Assembly (NCBI RefSeq): GCF_000143415.4
Contig: NW_003314262.1
Span: forward strand, 4,040,021 to 4,104,020
Reading direction: 5' to 3'
DNA: 64,000 nt
Source of the DNA: Selaginella moellendorffii
Lineage: Eukaryota > Streptophyta > Lycopodiopsida > Selaginellales > Selaginellaceae
Shown here: positions 53,001 to 64,000 of the stretch, one piece after another
Layout: each line of letters opens with the position of its first letter
Position numbering within the stretch: position 1 is the first letter of the stretch
Made by a program: the position numbers and the translations under genes
The notes under the pieces: model-generated
Told to the model about the DNA's origin: nothing
What the model saw: only the letters and a program-made list of their open reading frames with translations
Database searches by the model: none

Positions 53001-56000
53001 ATGGACTCGAGCGCGATGAAATCCGCGCTGCAGGAGCTCTTCGATCTGTATCTCGGGGTAGGATTTCTCACGGTCTAGGTGTAGCGTTGCCGATTTGCGC
53101 CGTTTCCAGCTCAATGCGCTCCTGTAGCGCCTCTAGTGCGATTCTAGTGTAGTGATTTGCTGCATTCCAGTTTCTAGCATGGATTAGAGCTCACAGGAGA
53201 GGATCTCCGCATGTTTATGTCGCTCACATCGATTTTTTTTCCAGAGGAACTCTAGCGTCAAAGGCGAAGGAGCCGGAGGGAGAGAGAATGCGTTAGCGAT
53301 CTAGTAGCTAGTCGTGGCTCTACCGTAACTTTGTTTCCCTTTTTCTTCGCTCTTGCAGGACTAAGCAACGAAAGAAAGCTTCCACTAAACCGCATCCTCC
53401 TAACGAGCAGTTCCAGTCCGACTATCTTCTTCTACAAAACCAGTTCATGGTAGGCTTGTTTTTTTCTTGTTTCTCTATACGACGATTCTTCTTGCAGGAT
53501 CACAATCAGCTTCAAGCGATAACAGAGTCACTCGTTGCCATGTTGTTCATACAATGTGGAAGTCACGCTCCCCAAGCCGACTTCTTACTCTTTGCTCTCC
53601 GGACGCTTGCTAGAGCCGGGTTGCTGCGCTCGGATATGTTTCTACTCGCCTTCTTCCGGGCCGTGGCTATGGTGGAGTCGAATCCTGTCGCTGTGACGCA
53701 AGCTCAGTCTTCTCCTTTAGTCTCAACGTCTGGGGAACCATCGACTAATATCTTGGTGACACCGTCTTCGGCCAAGAGAGCATCGGTTTGGCTGCGTCCG
53801 CTGGTTTGCAACGTCATGGGCGCTGCTCTGGAGGCCGAGTTGAGGCCAGTAGCGTCTTTCGACATGCTTTACCTCACCGTGCAGTGGATCAACGACGTTG
53901 CTAGCGGAAGCGAGGGATCGCTCAAAGACGTAACTTGGCTAGACAATTGTCTCGAAGTTTTGCGGATGCTGATAGACGAGAGGAAATGCCGAGTGCCATT
54001 CTACGCTCTTCTGCACGACCAGACGTTGCTCCAAGCGGACTATTGGCCTGAGAATGAAGCGCTCCTGGGACTCTTTCTCGATCTGCATCGGAGGCGTGAC
54101 AGGATTGCTTTACACATGCTCATGTTTGATCATCACTTGCAGTGTCCAACCTTTTCAACACTGAGATCCACAGCGTTGACTTATGCAGGGGCGATGGGAG
54201 AAGCTCTGTATGGAGAGGTACTTCGTGTTTATTTTTCTATGTTTTTTCATTTCATTTGCGTGCGTGAATTGATCTTATGCTTCACATGCATATAGATAAA
54301 TAGATAGAACTTCTTTATTGAAAGTTGTTACGTTGTATGTGCAGGAAGTTGCTGCTTCCGTTCAGCGTGACAGCCTAGATTATGAGAAGGCATTGCGGTG
54401 TCTTAAACACGGCCTACGAACAAATCCATCCGCCGACATTTGGAGGCGTGTTTTGTTATGTGCTCCACGGCACCGGCAGCAGCAGCAGCCTGTCCCTCCC
54501 AGACCGGGGCCTAACACTTCGTGGACACAGCCGGGGCTAGTTTTTAACTCGGAAATGACTTGCGAGGCTGTAGTGGAAAGAATTATGGATCTTATGCAGC
54601 CTATTTCTACGGGTAGGGGATTTTATCATATTTTCTCATTGTGAATGATATCTTGTCTAGATGGTTCCAGGGAGCCCTGCCTTCAGCGCGACATCCACAA
54701 CAGAGTCGGGGAGATGGCAGGAATGGCTCAACTTTGCTGACTTGTTCTACTATTTTATGCGGAGAGGCTACCTGGATTTTCTTGAGTTTATTGAAAAGCT
54801 GGCCGGGGCTTTTGCAAGTGGAGAGCAGAGTATACAACGGAGCAATCATGTCACCTGGTTGCTTGCACAAGTATTTCGCCTCGAAACCGTCACACAGGCT
54901 CTGAGTGAGGACGAGGACTCGAGAAAGGTAGCCTCGTTTTCGTTTTCTCTTTTCCCTTCTTACAACTTGTATGTTCCAGGTGGAGACTGCTCAAAAGATA
55001 CTGTCGTTTCACATGGCCGACCGCTCCGTGGATCATAGCAATGCTGTATCTCCTCAGGCGAAGCTTTTGGATTACGTGGGAAGCAGTCAGATTTTACGAC
55101 TCTGGGCATTGAATCGAACTGTGATGGAGCATTTGGTGGGAAATCGAATGCCAGAGCACATTCAGAAAGGGAAAACAATTGATGAATGGTGGAAGAAAGT
55201 TTTGAAAGGTATTTCCTTGTTAGTGTAGTAAACTTCATCTTATTTTGTGTTTCTTTTGTCTATCTTTTTCTTCCAGGAGAACGCTTTCTAGACTATGCTA
55301 ACCTGGATGACAACTCCATGGGAATGGTGTGGGTTTTATCACACACCATGACGCAACCCGTGGCTGACGCTGTGATGAATTGGATGCGGTCCAACGGTGT
55401 GGGGGAGGTTCTTGTTGGAAATGAAAGAATAGCGGTGGTTCACGAGACAAGCCCGCTTCCGATTGCCATGCTGTCTGGGTTATCTCTTCATCTTTGCATG
55501 CGGCTTATACAACAAATTGAGGAACAAATATTTGCTGGTCAGGTACGGCGCTTTTTTGCTTTTTTATGTTTTGTTGTCTAATACCTTCTGCCAGATGGTA
55601 CCAAGCATAGCAATGCTGGAAACGTACGTGCGCTTGCTTCTTGTCGCACCACAGACATTATTCCAGCATCACCTGAACGTAAGTTGCTGAACGAGATAGA
55701 CATGAGCTGAACATATTGAATTAACAGGGAATGATGCAAAAGTACCAAAGCGGTGCAGCAAAAGCAGGAATTTCGCTTATTCTTCTTGAGCTTCTCAACT
55801 ATCGTTTGATGCCCTTGTACAGGTAAGTCTTCTTTCGTCTTTGTTTAGTTTAGCAAGTACTATGTATGTACAGGTTCCATGGAAAACTGAAGCAGCTAGT
55901 GTTTGATATGGCTAAGATTATAATTCCAATGAAGGCCAAACGTGGAGACCACCGACTCTTCCGTCTTGCAGAAAACCTTGGAATTAACCTTGTTCTTTCA

Positions 56001-58864
56001 ATGAAAGAAGTTTTGCTTATAAAGAAGGAGAAGGTAAAATGCATCTCTGTCGCTGCAATTGTTATACTCTGCTTCTGATATTTCCAGGGTGCCACGACGG
56101 AATTCACGGAAACTTTGAACCGAATTATGGTAGTAAGTCTCGCTATTACTATCAAGACCCGGGGCATTGCAGAATTCGAGCAGCTACTTGTTCTACAAAC
56201 TGCGTTAGAGCAAATACTTGCGAATAGTAAACATACATGGTCAGAGAAGACAATGCGGCACTTCCCGCAGACGCTTCGTGAAGTTCTCGCTTTAAGATCT
56301 GATGGAAGACTGCTAACTCTTCAAACTTGGCAGCAGGTTGGCTGACATATCATTTGTCGTAATTTTAACGTTCAAGTTTTACAGGTTGAGACTACTGTTT
56401 TGCACCAGTGTCAACAGCTTCTTGCAGGTGACCCAGCATTTGCCATGTCGTTTGTAAATCACAGTTTTCCTCCACACCGTCCGTTCCTCTGTGCCGCCGC
56501 CTGGGTTTTGATGGATTGCCGTCCTGAGAATTTCAACTGTGGAAATCTTGTACGTGATAGTGATGTTTTCGCAGCTGCTAACTTGTACATTTGTTTCAGG
56601 GTAAGGCGTTGAAAGAGCTGTCACCTGAAGACGTAACCTCGAATATCTACACGCTTGTTGATATCCTACTTCATCATATGCACCTCCAGCTACAGCACGG
56701 ACACTCGCAGCAGGTAAATTCTTGATAATTTTTTTCCACTTTTGTGACAAGTTTGGGTTCTGCAGGATCTTCTGTTGAGGGCCAGTGCTACGTTAACTTA
56801 TCTCGTATGGTCCCAGGAAATATTACCATTTGACATACTGCTTTTGGCGCTGCTAGACCGTGACGATGACATTCATGCGCTACGACTAGTGGTATGCTCA
56901 TTTGTGGTTTCTCCTCTCACCATATCATGCTGATTACAGGTTAGTTTGCTCCTTGATCGCAAGGAGTTTCAGCAGCTTAGAGTTCAGAATTACTGTCGGC
57001 AGCATGGTCAGCAGGAGCACTGGCTGCATCCGGGGCCTTTCCAACGTGTAGAGCCGCCACAGGCCCTTGGAAATCACTTGGCTGGAAAGGAGAGGTATGA
57101 TTGAGTATGGCTACTTGGTCACGTTGGTTCACTGTTTATTCTTAATGATGATTCAGGTACCCTGTATTCTTCGATGACATGGCTTTGCGCGCCTTGCCTG
57201 TCATCCACCTTGTTGTCTACCGCCTGATAGAAAACGACGCCACGGACACCGCAGAACATGTTTTGACTGCATACTCTCCTTTGCTACGTTACCATCCTAC
57301 TCGTTTCACATTTGTGCGTGATACTCTTGCCTACTTCTATGGTCATCTGCCGAACAAGCTTATCTTGAGACTGCTGAGCAGCCTAGACATTGCGAAGGTA
57401 ACAAGTTTCTATTGACTTTCCAGATGCATTATGAATCCGAGGTGCTTTTAACCAGATGCCGGTGTCGGAGGCGTTTATTCGGATACTCAACACTGGAACG
57501 CCTCCATATGACTACTACGTAACAATGCTCTTGAATCTGGTAAACAACGTAATCCCCTCGTTCACTAACAAGCCAAGAACGTCATCCCCGACAATGGAAA
57601 GTTTTAGCACGACGCGATCAACTACGCCTGGCAAGAGCCCGGCATCATCTACCAATTCGACTGACAATCACAAGGCGTTTTATCACCACCAGGATCCTGG
57701 AAGCTACTGCCAACTTGTCCTGGAAACCTGTGTCATCGAGCTACTATCTTTGCCAACACCTCCAGCGCAGGCAGTAGCAATGCTCGTCCAGATAGCAGTT
57801 CGTGTTCCAACACCTCCTTCTCAGGCTTACGCCTCAGCTTCACAGTCAGCAGCTCCACGGAGTCCCCTGTTGCCAACGTCTCCTCCATCAGCATGCACGG
57901 CAGAAAGCTCCACTCCGTCTTCTACCTCCGTCTCAACCGGCCAAACGATCTCGCCTTTCATATCTCCGCAAGTGATCCAAGCTTGCGGCCTTCTTTTGGC
58001 TCAGCTACCCAGACAATTCCACGATGTGTTCTACAAGGAAGTGGCACGTATACTCAAGGACTGTTGGTGGCTCAAAGATCCAAAGAAAAGTCCCAAGGAG
58101 ATGGATGCTGCTTTCGGCTATTCGGTATGGGACCCCTCTTGGGCGGTTCAAGACGGGACGTCAAGTGTGATAGGTACAGAAACGATCTTTTTGCTTCTTA
58201 TTCCTTTTTTTGTTTTTTTTTTTGTGCTAATATCTTCTGTACAACTTTGTCAGGGAATGCGGCCGCTTTGTTCCATGCATTCACGGCCAACATATCTTTC
58301 GAGTGGCTTGAAAACACGCACGACGTCGTCAATTTGCAAAGGCCGATGACCACAGTCGCGCAGCTGCGGCTCGCGTTTCGGATGTTGGGACCGTTAGTGC
58401 CGCGCTTCGTGATCTCACGACCTCTGTTCGCAAAGGTGATACTTTTATATCGCATTCTAAAATCCTCTTTTTAACTTGTTTTCGCTACAGACTTTAGCAT
58501 TGCTATTCACAATGCTCGCAGAGGTGTTTGGCCGAAACGCCCAAGTTCACGACGTCACCGAAATCACCGATCTAGTAGATTTCATGTAAGTTCTACTCTC
58601 CTCTTTTGCTTTGATCATATAAAAAACCAAACTTGATGTTTGTGTGTGTCCAGGCACCATGTTGTAATGCTGGAAGCACAGCAGGCCGGTGGAAAACCAA
58701 GGCCCGACACTCTCGGCCTCTGCAACAAAGCGGTGGAGCGCTTACATCCCGACGTACAACACTTGTTCCAGCATCTTACGGTAGATCCCCAGCGATCGAT
58801 TTACGCTGCCACTCATCCCAAGATCGCTCAAAGGCCACTCTCATGCTTCGCTACAACGACGTAA
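53001..58864 (+). CDS. MED23: Mediator subunit MED23
   Basis: Twenty-one exons: 53001-53057, 53245-53291, 53359-53449, 53498-54217, 54345-54612, 54671-54927, 54980-55208, 55277-55542, 55595-55678, 55728-55822, 55874-56033, 56088-56336, 56385-56549, 56600-56713, 56766-56891, 56940-57094, 57157-57397, 57456-58173, 58254-58435, 58491-58585, 58654-58864; 1509 aa. All joins keep frame. The protein is helical with MED23 features throughout, such as LRTLARAGLLRSDMF, DYWPENEALLGLFLDLHRRR and RALPVIHLVVYRL, a Ser/Pro/Thr linker at about residues 1170-1250, and a conserved end with PRPDTLGLCNKAVERLHPDVQHL. MED23 belongs to the Mediator tail, which relays signals from activators to RNA polymerase II. 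It is slightly shorter than the roughly 1600-aa angiosperm protein. A telomere-like box lies at about 52974, just upstream. Confidence 0.92.
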
Positions 58865-58985
58865 AACACACACACAAACACACACACACACAGAGTACTA
58901 CTATCAATTCAGGTACTTCTAACCTTCTAAAAATCTTTTTTGATTTTTTTTTTCGGCGCTCAAAGTAACACTTCTTTCTTTCGCT

Positions 58986-60624
58986 CTAGACTTTGAAAAA
59001 CCGCCCGCCTTTCTGTCCAACTCCCGTCCCAGCGAGGCTGGCAGCGAGGAGAGATCTCGTATCAGGCCGCCACTTAAACTCCTTCAGCGAAGCAAAGCAA
59101 TTCGCGAGAGCTGGGCTCACCTCCGAGTCCCGGATGTTGTCGCAGAACGTCACTCGCAGCCGCTGGAGATCTTTCCAAGCCATCACCGCCGCCTCCAACC
59201 CGCTGGTGGTCAGAAGCGAGCATCCCTCGAGCGAGAGAAGCCGAGTCCTCCTGGCGCAGAGAAAGACAACGTTAATCACAAGCTCGCCATAAAAGCTCTA
59301 AAGGCTCTTACCTGCATTTGCTCGCCATGCTAAAGGTCTCGTCTTCCAGCCCCCAGCAATCGTTAAACTCGAGCTCCCTCACGTTTCTACACACGCTCAG
59401 CAGCGCCGCGAAGCCCAGCCGATCGCGAAGATCACACTTTGCGAGCTTGAGACAGTCCAGCGCCGAGCAGTGGCCGAGGTACTCCGGAGGCCCCGGGTCT
59501 ACGTCGATGTTCCGGCAACTCACCAGGCATAGCTTCTTCAAACACGAACATTTCGACAAGGCAGCGATCCAGCCTCTCTGGAATCCTTTGGTGGACAGCG
59601 TCAGCTCCTCGAGCATGAAGCAGCACTGGCCGATGGCAGCGATGCCGTGGTAGCTCGCCTCGCAGCCCATGAGCTCGAGCTTGACAATTCGGCTAAACCG
59701 GTTGGCTAGAACAGTGAGGCCGATGTCCGTGAAAGTGCCCAAGTAGTGCTCCGTGACGAGGCCGACAAGTCTCACTATCTGGAGGTGGCGGCACGCGGAC
59801 ATGGCCGTGAGGGCCTCGTCTGTGCACTGGAGGAGCTCCAGCTCTTGCAGCATCGGGCAGCTCCGCGCGACGTACGCAAGCCCGGCCTCGATCTCCGCCA
59901 CCATTTTGGACGATGGTGCTCTCTCGGACGAGAGCGGCACCACCTTTGACGAGGCGCGATCCGACGAGAGAGTCACCACAGCAATTGGCTGCTGCTTCTT
60001 CTCCTCCACCGCCGCCCGGGAATCGTCGAAGACGCGAAGAAGACCCTTGATGGATCGCTCCCTGTAGACGTCCTTGAGGGACAATCGCTGCAAACCTGAG
60101 AAGCTATCGCCGAGGATCTTGAGACCGCTGTCCAGGGCGGCGGGGGAGAGCTCGTGCTCTTGGATGCATCGCTCCACCGGGAAGATGTCCACCACGTCGG
60201 GCGTGAGGGGCAGCGTGTAGGAGCCGTGCGTGAGAAGCACCGCGGAGCAATTCCTGGGGACGAGCACGCTGGCCTGCGTCAAATCCAAGTCGGTGAGATT
60301 GGGAAACCTTGCCTTCAGTCGCCCGCTCTCGAGGTAGCTCCACTCGTGGAGCTTGAGGGATCGGCGCAGGAGGCCGTGGAGCCGGAGCCAGCGCTTGCAG
60401 ACGAGCGAGCAGGGATACGGCGACGATCCTCCGGGCAGCCGGGCGAGGATGCTGAGGAGAATTTCGTCGGTGAGGAGGGCGGTGAGATCCGTCCCGGCCA
60501 GGAATTTCGCGGGATCGATCTTGTTGCCCAGGCCCTTTCCCCTGATCTGGTGATGATGCTGCTGCATCGCCAGATCGATCTGCGAAGATTGGGATCCCTC
60601 TCCAGGCGCGCCTTTTTGACACAT
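58986..60624 (-). CDS. F-box protein with leucine-rich repeats (At5g07670/At5g51370-like)
   Basis: Exons 60624-59312 and 59250-58986; 525 aa. A short N-terminal leader is followed by the F-box (about residues 45-85: LTALLTDEILLSILARLP...YPCSLVCKRWLRLHGLL), which binds SKP1 in SCF ubiquitin ligases. RNI-type leucine-rich repeats follow (LTDLDLTQA, LQRLSLKD, LQELELLQCTDEAL, IVKLELMGCEAS, LEELTLS, LKKLCLVSCRNID). The target is unknown. The two exons contain the whole LRR array; the last repeat spans the intron. Start ATG at MCQKGAPGE; other Met codons follow within 20 residues. Confidence 0.88.
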
Positions 60625-61262
60625 GAAAGGAAACTCTCCGGTGCGCGCTCTCCCTCCGCCAATGCGGCCTACAATCGCATCGATCGATCGAATTCCACGG
60701 CCGTGGCGTGGGAAATCCCCGCGCTAGAACCCTAGCGCCATAGCCCGGGCGGCCCCTTTCCCTCTTTGCTTGCTCTTTCAAACCCTGGGACGCGTGACAA
60801 GCCGCCCAGCGGAAAAAACAAATGCCACATCACTGTAGAGAGAAAAAAGAAGAGAGATGCAATGCTTCGCTTCGTGGATGCGCTCAAACCCGACGGCCCA
60901 GATGCGTCCAAATCCGACCGTCCGGCATGGCGTACGCACGACCGTCAATTCCGAGATTTGTACAAGCTAGATTGGACGAATATCCTCGCAAAGCTGGAAG
61001 GAATATTTTACGCTTTTCTAGCTTAACCGGTAATGGTTTAAAACGGACTCTCTTCCGAAATCCACCTCCTTGAAAGCTCCACTCAACTAAACGGATCAAG
61101 GCTTGTCTATCGGATGGACTGTCGCTACTCCAAAACTTAGCGATCGATCGATTGATCTGCGAGAATGGAAATATCAAAGTAGCTAAGCGATCGAAACGAG
61201 CTGCCTACCACTATAAATCCCTGAAAGAAGAGTTTTTTTTCCTCTTTTTTGTGCTCGACCAC
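60625..61262. other. intergenic region between the F-box gene and REX1-B
   Basis: Leader and promoter of the F-box gene on the left, 3' UTR of REX1-B on the right. Opposite-strand ORFs of 83-97 codons show no gene-like feature. CGATCGATCGAT tetramers occur at about 60680 and 61140. Nothing else is recognisable. Confidence 0.45.
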
Positions 61263-62302
61263 TCACTCCTCGTCCATCTCAGATCTTACAGTCTCCACGA
61301 GCTCATTGATGGCAAGCACGGCCTCTTGCAGGGATGTCACAGCTTCTTTATGAGCGGCCAGGTACTCGGCCTCGGCTTGACACTCCTCCAGGCCGGAGAT
61401 GGCACCATCCAGCTCTGCCGGGGTGCAACACAAGTTACACGCCTCAGGTGGAGCGACTCGCCTTTGATCGGTGGCTTGACGCTCGCTGGGGTGGCCTGCT
61501 CGTTTCAAGATCTGGAGAGTCGCAGTCTGCAAGAGCAAAGCATTAATTCACCCGAAAGAAAAGTGTAGAAAGCTTTTAAGAGAACAAAACTAAAACCTGG
61601 GAGAATGGAAACAAAGGAAGGATTTGTAGCGAGGAACTTTTAAAGCATTCAAAGAAAGTTCGAAAGAAAAACAGAAAAGATAAAAACGAAGCTTTTAAGA
61701 GACCAAAACTTAAGCCTGGAAGTGGAATGGAAACAAAGCTCGGGAGGGATTTCTGGCGAGGCATGCAGAAACAAAAACTTGAAAGCAATCAAAACTGTGA
61801 AACAAAAAGAAAGCTCTTTGTCTACTTTACCATCTGGAGCTTTTTCTTCTCGTGAGACTGCACGGCCTGCAATAACACCGCGAGGTCCTCCCTAGAGCAC
61901 GCAGGATCTCGCAACGCAGCTTCGATTTCAAGCACCTAAGGATTTTGGCAGCATGGCACATGACAAGAACACAAAAATTAAGAATTTCCAAGGAAGAGGA
62001 AAAAAGGAACTTTGTGGATGGAGGGATTGATTGCCTGTCTGGAACACTCATTAAATTCCACTGTCACTCTGCCGCAAAGCTCCTTGTAAGCGAGCTCCGC
62101 ATTAGAACGAAGATAATCTGCAAAACCCCTGGCCAGTAGCTAGAGTGTCACTGCTCGGACGAAATCGCAAGAATTTCCACCGATCAACTACGATCGAGAC
62201 GGCGCAAGCAAAGATATAGCATTACCTCTGGAGCTCCGTGTAGATCGTTGCTCGCCGCTCCTGGAACTCGAGAAACCGGCGAAGGAGCTCCTTCTCCGCC
62301 AT
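61263..62302 (-). CDS. REX1B: DNA repair protein REX1-B
   Basis: Exons 62302-62226, 62128-62035, 61935-61831 and 61526-61263; 179 aa. The second intron has a GC donor (CAGACAG|GCAATC) by my reading. Family motifs: LLRRFLEFQERRATIYTELQRGFADYL, AYKELCGRVTVEFNECSRQV, SREDLAVLLQAVQSHEKKKL and TATLQILKRAG. The C-terminal 60 residues are a helical extension with CNLCC. REX1-B was first found in Chlamydomonas as needed for excision repair; its biochemical role is not established. The protein is small and likely nuclear. Start codon lies 72 bases from the TMEM209-like gene. Confidence 0.85.
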
Positions 62303-62374
62303 AGCCAATCGCGCTAGGGTTTATACTTGCGAGGGTTTTTTCTAATTTTCGCGCCAAAACGATTAGGGCAAGCT
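62303..62374. promoter_or_regulatory. 72-base bidirectional promoter (REX1-B / TMEM209-like)
   Basis: Only 72 bases separate the two start codons. The interval includes GCTAGGGTTTATAC (telomere-like box) and an AT-rich stretch. Both 5' UTRs must be short or overlap. Confidence 0.7.
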
Positions 62375-64000
62375 ATGGCGGAGGAGAGCTCCGCTCCATC
62401 TCCGGCGGCGAGACAACACAGGTTTGGAGTCTACCAGAATGCGGCGATCGCCTCGGCGCTGGATGCGCAAGGATCGAGGAGGAGCTCGCCGCCAGCGATT
62501 ATCGCGCTTGTTTTCCTCGTTTCCACTTGGGGATTGCTCTCGATTTCTTACCGGTGAGTGGGCTCTAGGGTTCCTGGCTGGGTTCTAATGCTCACACTGT
62601 TAGGAAGGAGACGATCAAAGACACAATGCGGCTTGTTGGGCTCACGTATCTCTTCGCAAGTAAGATCTTTCTATCTTTTCTATCTCCTTGGTACTGATGG
62701 AACAAAAAACTAACGTAGAAACTACCGTGAGACTTTGCCAAGTCGTTCTTACGCTCGTCTTCCTCGGTGCATTGTCCGCGTTCTTGAAGGCCATTTTTTC
62801 TTCCGAGGAAGGCTACTTCGTTTTCAAGTCATCTTCCCAGATTTCATCGCCACTGACACCACGGCAAGAGATGCTACTTGGAAGGCGAAGCTCAAGAACA
62901 GCACTGCCGCCGCCAAAGACTGCCAAATCTCCGACCGCGGTTTCTCCAAGCACGATGTTCCCGATCCATCCTCCGCTGTTCAAAGGCGGAGTGAAAGGAA
63001 GTGGCCAAGCTCTCGGGGCTGCGTCTCCAGCAACACCAGTGCAAGTGAGTACATTTCCATACACACCATCGGTGGCTTCTTCTCCAGACTCGAGTTTTCT
63101 TCCGTGGACGCTCAAGTACAGGAACGATGAGATTCGGACTGAGGAGGAGCTTGAGAGTTTTCTCTCGGACGTGGGAACTAGAATGGTCGAGTCTTCAGGG
63201 AGAGCAGGCAGCACTCCACAGGGTGGTCCAGTTACGCCATCGCCAATACGAGTTCTAGGTGCCGGCTCCGGTCCAAACGTGATGAGCACTACACCTCGCT
63301 CTCCAGCAACTGCAGGGACACCGGTACGAGCCGTAAGGGTCTCGCCAAGTTCTCAAAAGTCGGGTGTTTCGCCAAAGAAGGCAGAAGGTGATCTTCCTGC
63401 TCCTTTCACAATCGAGCAGGCAACAGATGGCTTTAAAAAGCTGGGTTTGTGGCCTGATATCGAGCAGTGGAGAGACGGTCTCAGACAATGGATTTCGGAC
63501 GTTCTGCTTGCGCCACTGCTCTACAAGATCGACAGGAGCCATCTACAGGTAGCGAGCAGTATTGGTTTTCATGGCATGACAATGCTTTTATGACGTTACA
63601 GGTTATGGAGACAGCGGCGACACTTAGTTTTTCCTTGGCAATCAGTCCGATCGAGGGTAAACGCAATAGCAACAGCAGTCCTGGAATGGATGGGAGTGCA
63701 CAGGAATGGCTCACGACATTTGCTCCAGACGAGGACGCGCTTATTCATCAGTTTCGTGCATATCTGCTAAACGCTAAAAGCTCCACGCCGAGTAAGTTTT
63801 TGAGTTGACGAAGGCTGAACGTCTCTCTAACAATGCTCGTGTCACGCAGCACCATCTATTTTCGGGTTGAAGGTTCCGAACGAACAGGATGTGAATCCTT
63901 TACTGCAAGCGTGCCTCGATGCCGTCACTGAGCATCAACGATTGCGTGCTCTTGTAAAAGGCGAATGGGTGAAAGGACTTCTCCCCCAGAGCAGTGTGAG
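62375..64000 (+). CDS. TMEM209: TMEM209-like protein (cytochrome-b561-related N-terminal family), 5' part only
   Basis: Exons 62375-62553, 62604-62659, 62719-63548, 63602-63791 and 63850-64000 (cut by the window edge). Two membrane spans lie in exons 1 and 3 (PAIIALVFLVSTWGLLSISY; VRLCQVVLTLVFLGALSAFL). A Ser/Pro/Thr-rich soluble region follows, with the conserved IEQATDGFKKLGLWPDIEQW and LRQWISDVLLAPLL and MDGSAQEWLTTFAPDEDALIHQ. In animals TMEM209 is a nuclear envelope protein linked to nuclear pores. The plant role is unclear. The C-terminal half is outside the window. Confidence 0.8.

Noticed and set aside
54671-54927. MED23 exon beginning at 54661 with ATGGTTCC
   Set aside because: That join puts the reading frame into a stop; the acceptor at 54670 restores the conserved frame.
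1-64000. CRISPR arrays, rRNA, tRNA or bacterial operons
   Set aside because: No regular spacer-repeat pattern, no recognisable RNA genes, and spliced genes with plastid targeting throughout.

Overview
Nuclear DNA of a land plant, most probably a lycophyte of the Selaginella type. Evidence: spliced plant genes with very short introns (mostly 45-100 bases, GT-AG with a few probable GC-AG), intergenic gaps often under 300 bases, plastid proteins (ELIP, FAD4, PII) and plant-type regulators. The species call is inference from gene style, not from a database match. Exon joins below were made by hand: reading frame was checked across every join, and each finished coding sequence is a whole number of codons.

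Layout. 1-11.6 kb is an AT-rich, gene-poor block: three diverged copies of a gypsy-like LTR (minus strand), two sets of miniature LTR elements (TRIM-like) including a tandem array that shares LTRs, minisatellites and long microsatellites, plus one intact intronless ORF for a secreted bulb-type lectin. At about 11.64 kb composition changes abruptly to compact gene space. 11.7-30 kb holds an unknown 321-aa protein, a RING/PHD chromatin-type protein, a small plastid-type protein, a SINE-type KASH protein of the nuclear envelope, RAD23, the nitrogen sensor PII, two tandem cactin genes (one lacking the C-terminal domain), and a FAD4-type desaturase.

29.7-44.9 kb is a scrambled segment: a basic coiled-coil gene, F-box/LRR-like fragments, a 2.5-kb inverted pair of copia fragments, an acidic 436-aa protein of unknown family with at least two decayed copies, an uncharacterised seven-exon gene and an ELIP. 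Blocks recur at about 30.6-31.8 and 43.6-44.9 kb, and at about 34.8-36.3 and 36.9-38.7 kb. 45-64 kb is dense again: vacuolar-type amino acid transporter (AVT6), aspartate aminotransferase, two tandem START/Bet v 1-fold proteins, thioredoxin h, a GPI-anchored lipid-transfer protein, the full MED23 gene (21 exons), an F-box/LRR protein, REX1-B, and the 5' part of a TMEM209-like gene cut by the window edge.

Most genes are housekeeping functions with no shared pathway. Several stand head to head with 72-250 bases between start codons, so they probably share promoters. No rRNA, tRNA, CRISPR or plasmid-like feature was seen.
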